Below are positions 62,283-64,000 of a DNA stretch of 64,000 bases, piece after piece. Where the stretch lies: assembly GCA_963709505.1 (NCBI GenBank), contig CAVPXC010000012.1, positions 62,001 to 126,000 on the forward strand, read 5' to 3'. This DNA is from CAVPXC01 sp963709505. Its GTDB lineage: Bacteria > Chloroflexota > Anaerolineae > JAAEKA01. Numbering within the stretch: position 1 is the stretch's first letter; each line of letters opens with the position of its first letter. The notes beneath the pieces are model-generated. The model had not been told where the DNA came from, ran no database searches, and was given only the letters and a program-made list of their open reading frames with translations. Both the position numbers and the translations under genes were made by a program.

Positions 62283-64000
62283 ATGTTTGAGCCCATAAGA
62301 GATGTCGCACGTCGTCCTGTTCACAGATTGCGGGGCAAGCACCGTATCCGACCGGCTCTTGGTACCGCACTCATGCTTGCAGCCATGATCGTCGTGTCGC
62401 TGGCCTATGCCACGCCGTCGACATGGGCGAGTGCCCCACCGGCCCAGCCAGCCACACCGATTGTGGTCAATTCGCTCGGGGACGAAGCGGACGCCTACCC
62501 CGGCGACGGGATATGCCAAACTGCAAGCGGCAGCGGCTGCACCCTTCGTGCGGCGATCCAAGAGGCAGAGAGTGCTAGTTCGCCCGGCCTTGACGTGATT
62601 GACCTAACCGGACTGAGCGGTACAATCAGCCTAACGAACGGCGCGTTGCCGGACATCAGGGAAGATCTAAACGTCCTCGGCCCGCTACTGATTACCTTAA
62701 CGATTGACGGCCTTCATGCCGCGCGTCCCCTATTGATCCAGAGAAATGCAACAGTTCTCGTCGCCAACCTAACGGTCGCCAACGGCAGCAGTACCCGTTT
62801 TGGCGGGGCGATCTCAAACAGTGGCACTCTCACGTTGCAGAACGCAACCATCGTTGGCAGCAACGCCCATGTGACAGGAGGAGCGATTTTCAACAGTAGT
62901 GGGGCTTCGTTGTGGCTGAAGGATAGCTTAATCGGCGGTGACACGTCGAGCGACGCCAACTCCGCGTTGTTCGGCGGAGGCCTCTACAATGGCCGCGGCG
63001 CGGTAATCATCGAAGACAGCCAGATCTCGCACAACGAGGCGGCAGCGCTTGGCGGCGGGATTTATAACTCAGGTGGTAAAGTCACCACGCTTGGCACGAC
63101 CCGAATCGAAAGCAACCACGCAATCGGCAGCGGCGGAGGAATCTTCAATGGAATCGGTGGATCACTTGAGGTTTCCAACACAAGCATTGACCGCAATTCG
63201 GCCGGCGGATCCGGCGGCGGAATCTATAACCTCGGCGCGCAAACGTTGGTAAACGCAACCGTAGGAGAGAACACGGCAGTCCACTACGGCGGTGGCATCG
63301 CCAACACCCATGGCGCCGTCACCAATCTGTACAACGTGACCATTGCCGGCAACGGCGCCAACGTTATTTCGGACCATGGCGACTTCCGAGGCAGCGGCGG
63401 CGGCGGCATCTTCAGCAGTGCCGCAGTTGGGTTGCAGAACTCCTTGATCAGCGGCAATTACGACAACTCTACCGTAACCAGTTACCCTGACTGCTACGCT
63501 TCGGAATCGGCCTCCTTCCCTGTCAACGCGCAAAATCTCATCGGAAATAACGCAGGCTGCGCCGCTTACTTCACTAACGGCGTAAACGGTAATCTGGTCG
63601 GTACGGCCACGGCCCCACTCGATCCGATGCTCGGAGCCTTCTCAGATCCCGGCGTTTATCCGCTGCAGGCCGGCAGCCCGGCCGTCGATGCGGGCGACCC
63701 AAGCGGCTGCGATGATAGCCACGGCGGTGTTTTGACTGACGATCAGCGCGGCGTGCTGCGCCCCCAGGGTCCTACCTGCGACATTGGCGCCTACGAAGCC
63801 GCGCGGCCTGTGATGAACGACCAAAGCTTTGAGCTGCCGGAGAACAGCCTTAACGGCACCTTGGTTGGCACGGTTGTCGCAACGGATCCCGACTTGGGTG
63901 TACTGACCTACGCGATCACCGGCGGCAACACCGACGACGCATATAGTCTGGACCAGTCGAACGGCAACCTGACCGTCAACAACAGCAGCGCGCTCAACTA
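62283..64000 (+). CDS. CSLREA/right-handed beta-helix surface protein with cadherin-like repeats (partial)
   Basis: Starts at ATG 62283 behind AGGAGATAGAG and is still open at the right edge (572 codons here). A long signal region (LGTALMLAAMIVVSLAYATPS), then the CSLREA domain (IVVNSLGDEADAYPGDG, CTLRAAIQEAE). Many parallel beta-helix rungs with GGGIYNSGG, GGGIFNGIGG and NVTIAGN follow, then the choice-of-anchor-Q region (AGSPAVDAGDPSGCDDS, DIGAYEA). Finally comes the beginning of a cadherin repeat (FELPENSLNGTLVGTVVATDPD). Such proteins are secreted and polysaccharide- or surface-associated. Independent of the regulator, as far as can be seen. Confidence 0.88.
   Translation, partial: MFEPIRDVARRPVHRLRGKHRIRPALGTALMLAAMIVVSLAYATPSTWASAPPAQPATPIVVNSLGDEADAYPGDGICQTASGSGCTLRAAIQEAESASSPGLDVIDLTGLSGTISLTNGALPDIREDLNVLGPLLITLTIDGLHAARPLLIQRNATVLVANLTVANGSSTRFGGAISNSGTLTLQNATIVGSNAHVTGGAIFNSSGASLWLKDSLIGGDTSSDANSALFGGGLYNGRGAVIIEDSQISHNEAAALGGGIYNSGGKVTTLGTTRIESNHAIGSGGGIFNGIGGSLEVSNTSIDRNSAGGSGGGIYNLGAQTLVNATVGENTAVHYGGGIANTHGAVTNLYNVTIAGNGANVISDHGDFRGSGGGGIFSSAAVGLQNSLISGNYDNSTVTSYPDCYASESASFPVNAQNLIGNNAGCAAYFTNGVNGNLVGTATAPLDPMLGAFSDPGVYPLQAGSPAVDAGDPSGCDDSHGGVLTDDQRGVLRPQGPTCDIGAYEAARPVMNDQSFELPENSLNGTLVGTVVATDPDLGVLTYAITGGNTDDAYSLDQSNGNLTVNNSSALN

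Overview
The window is a GC-rich bacterial chromosome segment with no rRNA or tRNA gene that I can see. The gene complement suggests a large-genome, environmental member of the Chloroflexota (Anaerolineae/Caldilineae-like): a CHAT-WD40 protein, FG-GAP and CSLREA surface proteins, a BTAD/AAA regulator, MinD-like ATPases and many small NTF2-fold enzymes. This placement is inference. About 18 genes are interrupted by single-base frame changes, so either the assembly has many residual indels or several loci are decaying.

Layout. 1-4.9 kb (-): a large secreted FG-GAP/VCBS protein with an HExxH metallopeptidase-like region, running off the left edge. 5.1-8.4 kb (+): CHAT peptidase, transmembrane helix and WD40 propeller. 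8.5-10.7 kb (+): eutBC, ethanolamine ammonia-lyase. 10.9-23.6 kb (+): a wrecked defence island. It holds the C-terminal part of an SNF2/DUF3883 helicase, an AbiEi/AbiEii pair, a DUF1156 methyltransferase reduced to its two ends, an AlbA_2 (Schlafen-type) protein, a frameshifted DUF499 ATPase, collapsed Mrr-type nucleases, a DUF433/DUF5615 toxin-antitoxin pair and another methyltransferase tail. 23.5-29.2 kb: assorted genes (DUF4242, DUF1566 lipoprotein-like, prolyl aminopeptidase, SDR, membrane protein, OsmC). 29.5-31.1 kb (+): two MinD/ParA-like ATPases. 31.2-43.3 kb (-): a signalling block with two Cache-HAMP sensors, a SET-domain methyltransferase coupled to an ATP-grasp ligase, a transporter, a pseudo-receiver/SpoIIE phosphatase, an RsbW-like kinase, two STAS proteins, a glycogen debranching enzyme and a dual-specificity phosphatase. 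43.5-58.8 kb (-): an array of about ten SnoaL/NTF2-fold genes (about 13 domains) interleaved with an AGE epimerase, VOC protein, GMC oxidoreductase, ThDP decarboxylase, two DJ-1/PfpI proteins and an alpha/beta hydrolase. 59.8-61.9 kb (+): a truncated BTAD/AAA regulator, facing away from the array. 62.3-64 kb (+): a CSLREA/beta-helix surface protein, cut by the right edge.

Two kinds of non-coding structure stand out. One is a 93-bp inverted-repeat element with 13-bp ends, present at 17.3 kb and, inverted, at 54.9 kb. The second copy has an 8-bp direct duplication of its target and lies exactly at the stop codon of an NTF2 gene. The other is a set of at least 11 intergenic hairpins whose arms are built from 6-8-nt tandem words in several different 'vocabularies'. 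They sit at nearly every gene border of the NTF2 array.

Functionally, the 31-43 kb block reads as a partner-switching signal pathway (sensors, phosphatase, kinase, STAS) attached to carbohydrate reserve metabolism. The 43-59 kb block reads as a small-molecule oxidation/decarboxylation cluster grown by tandem duplication of NTF2-fold genes. The 11-23 kb region records the loss of a helicase-methylase-ATPase defence system.
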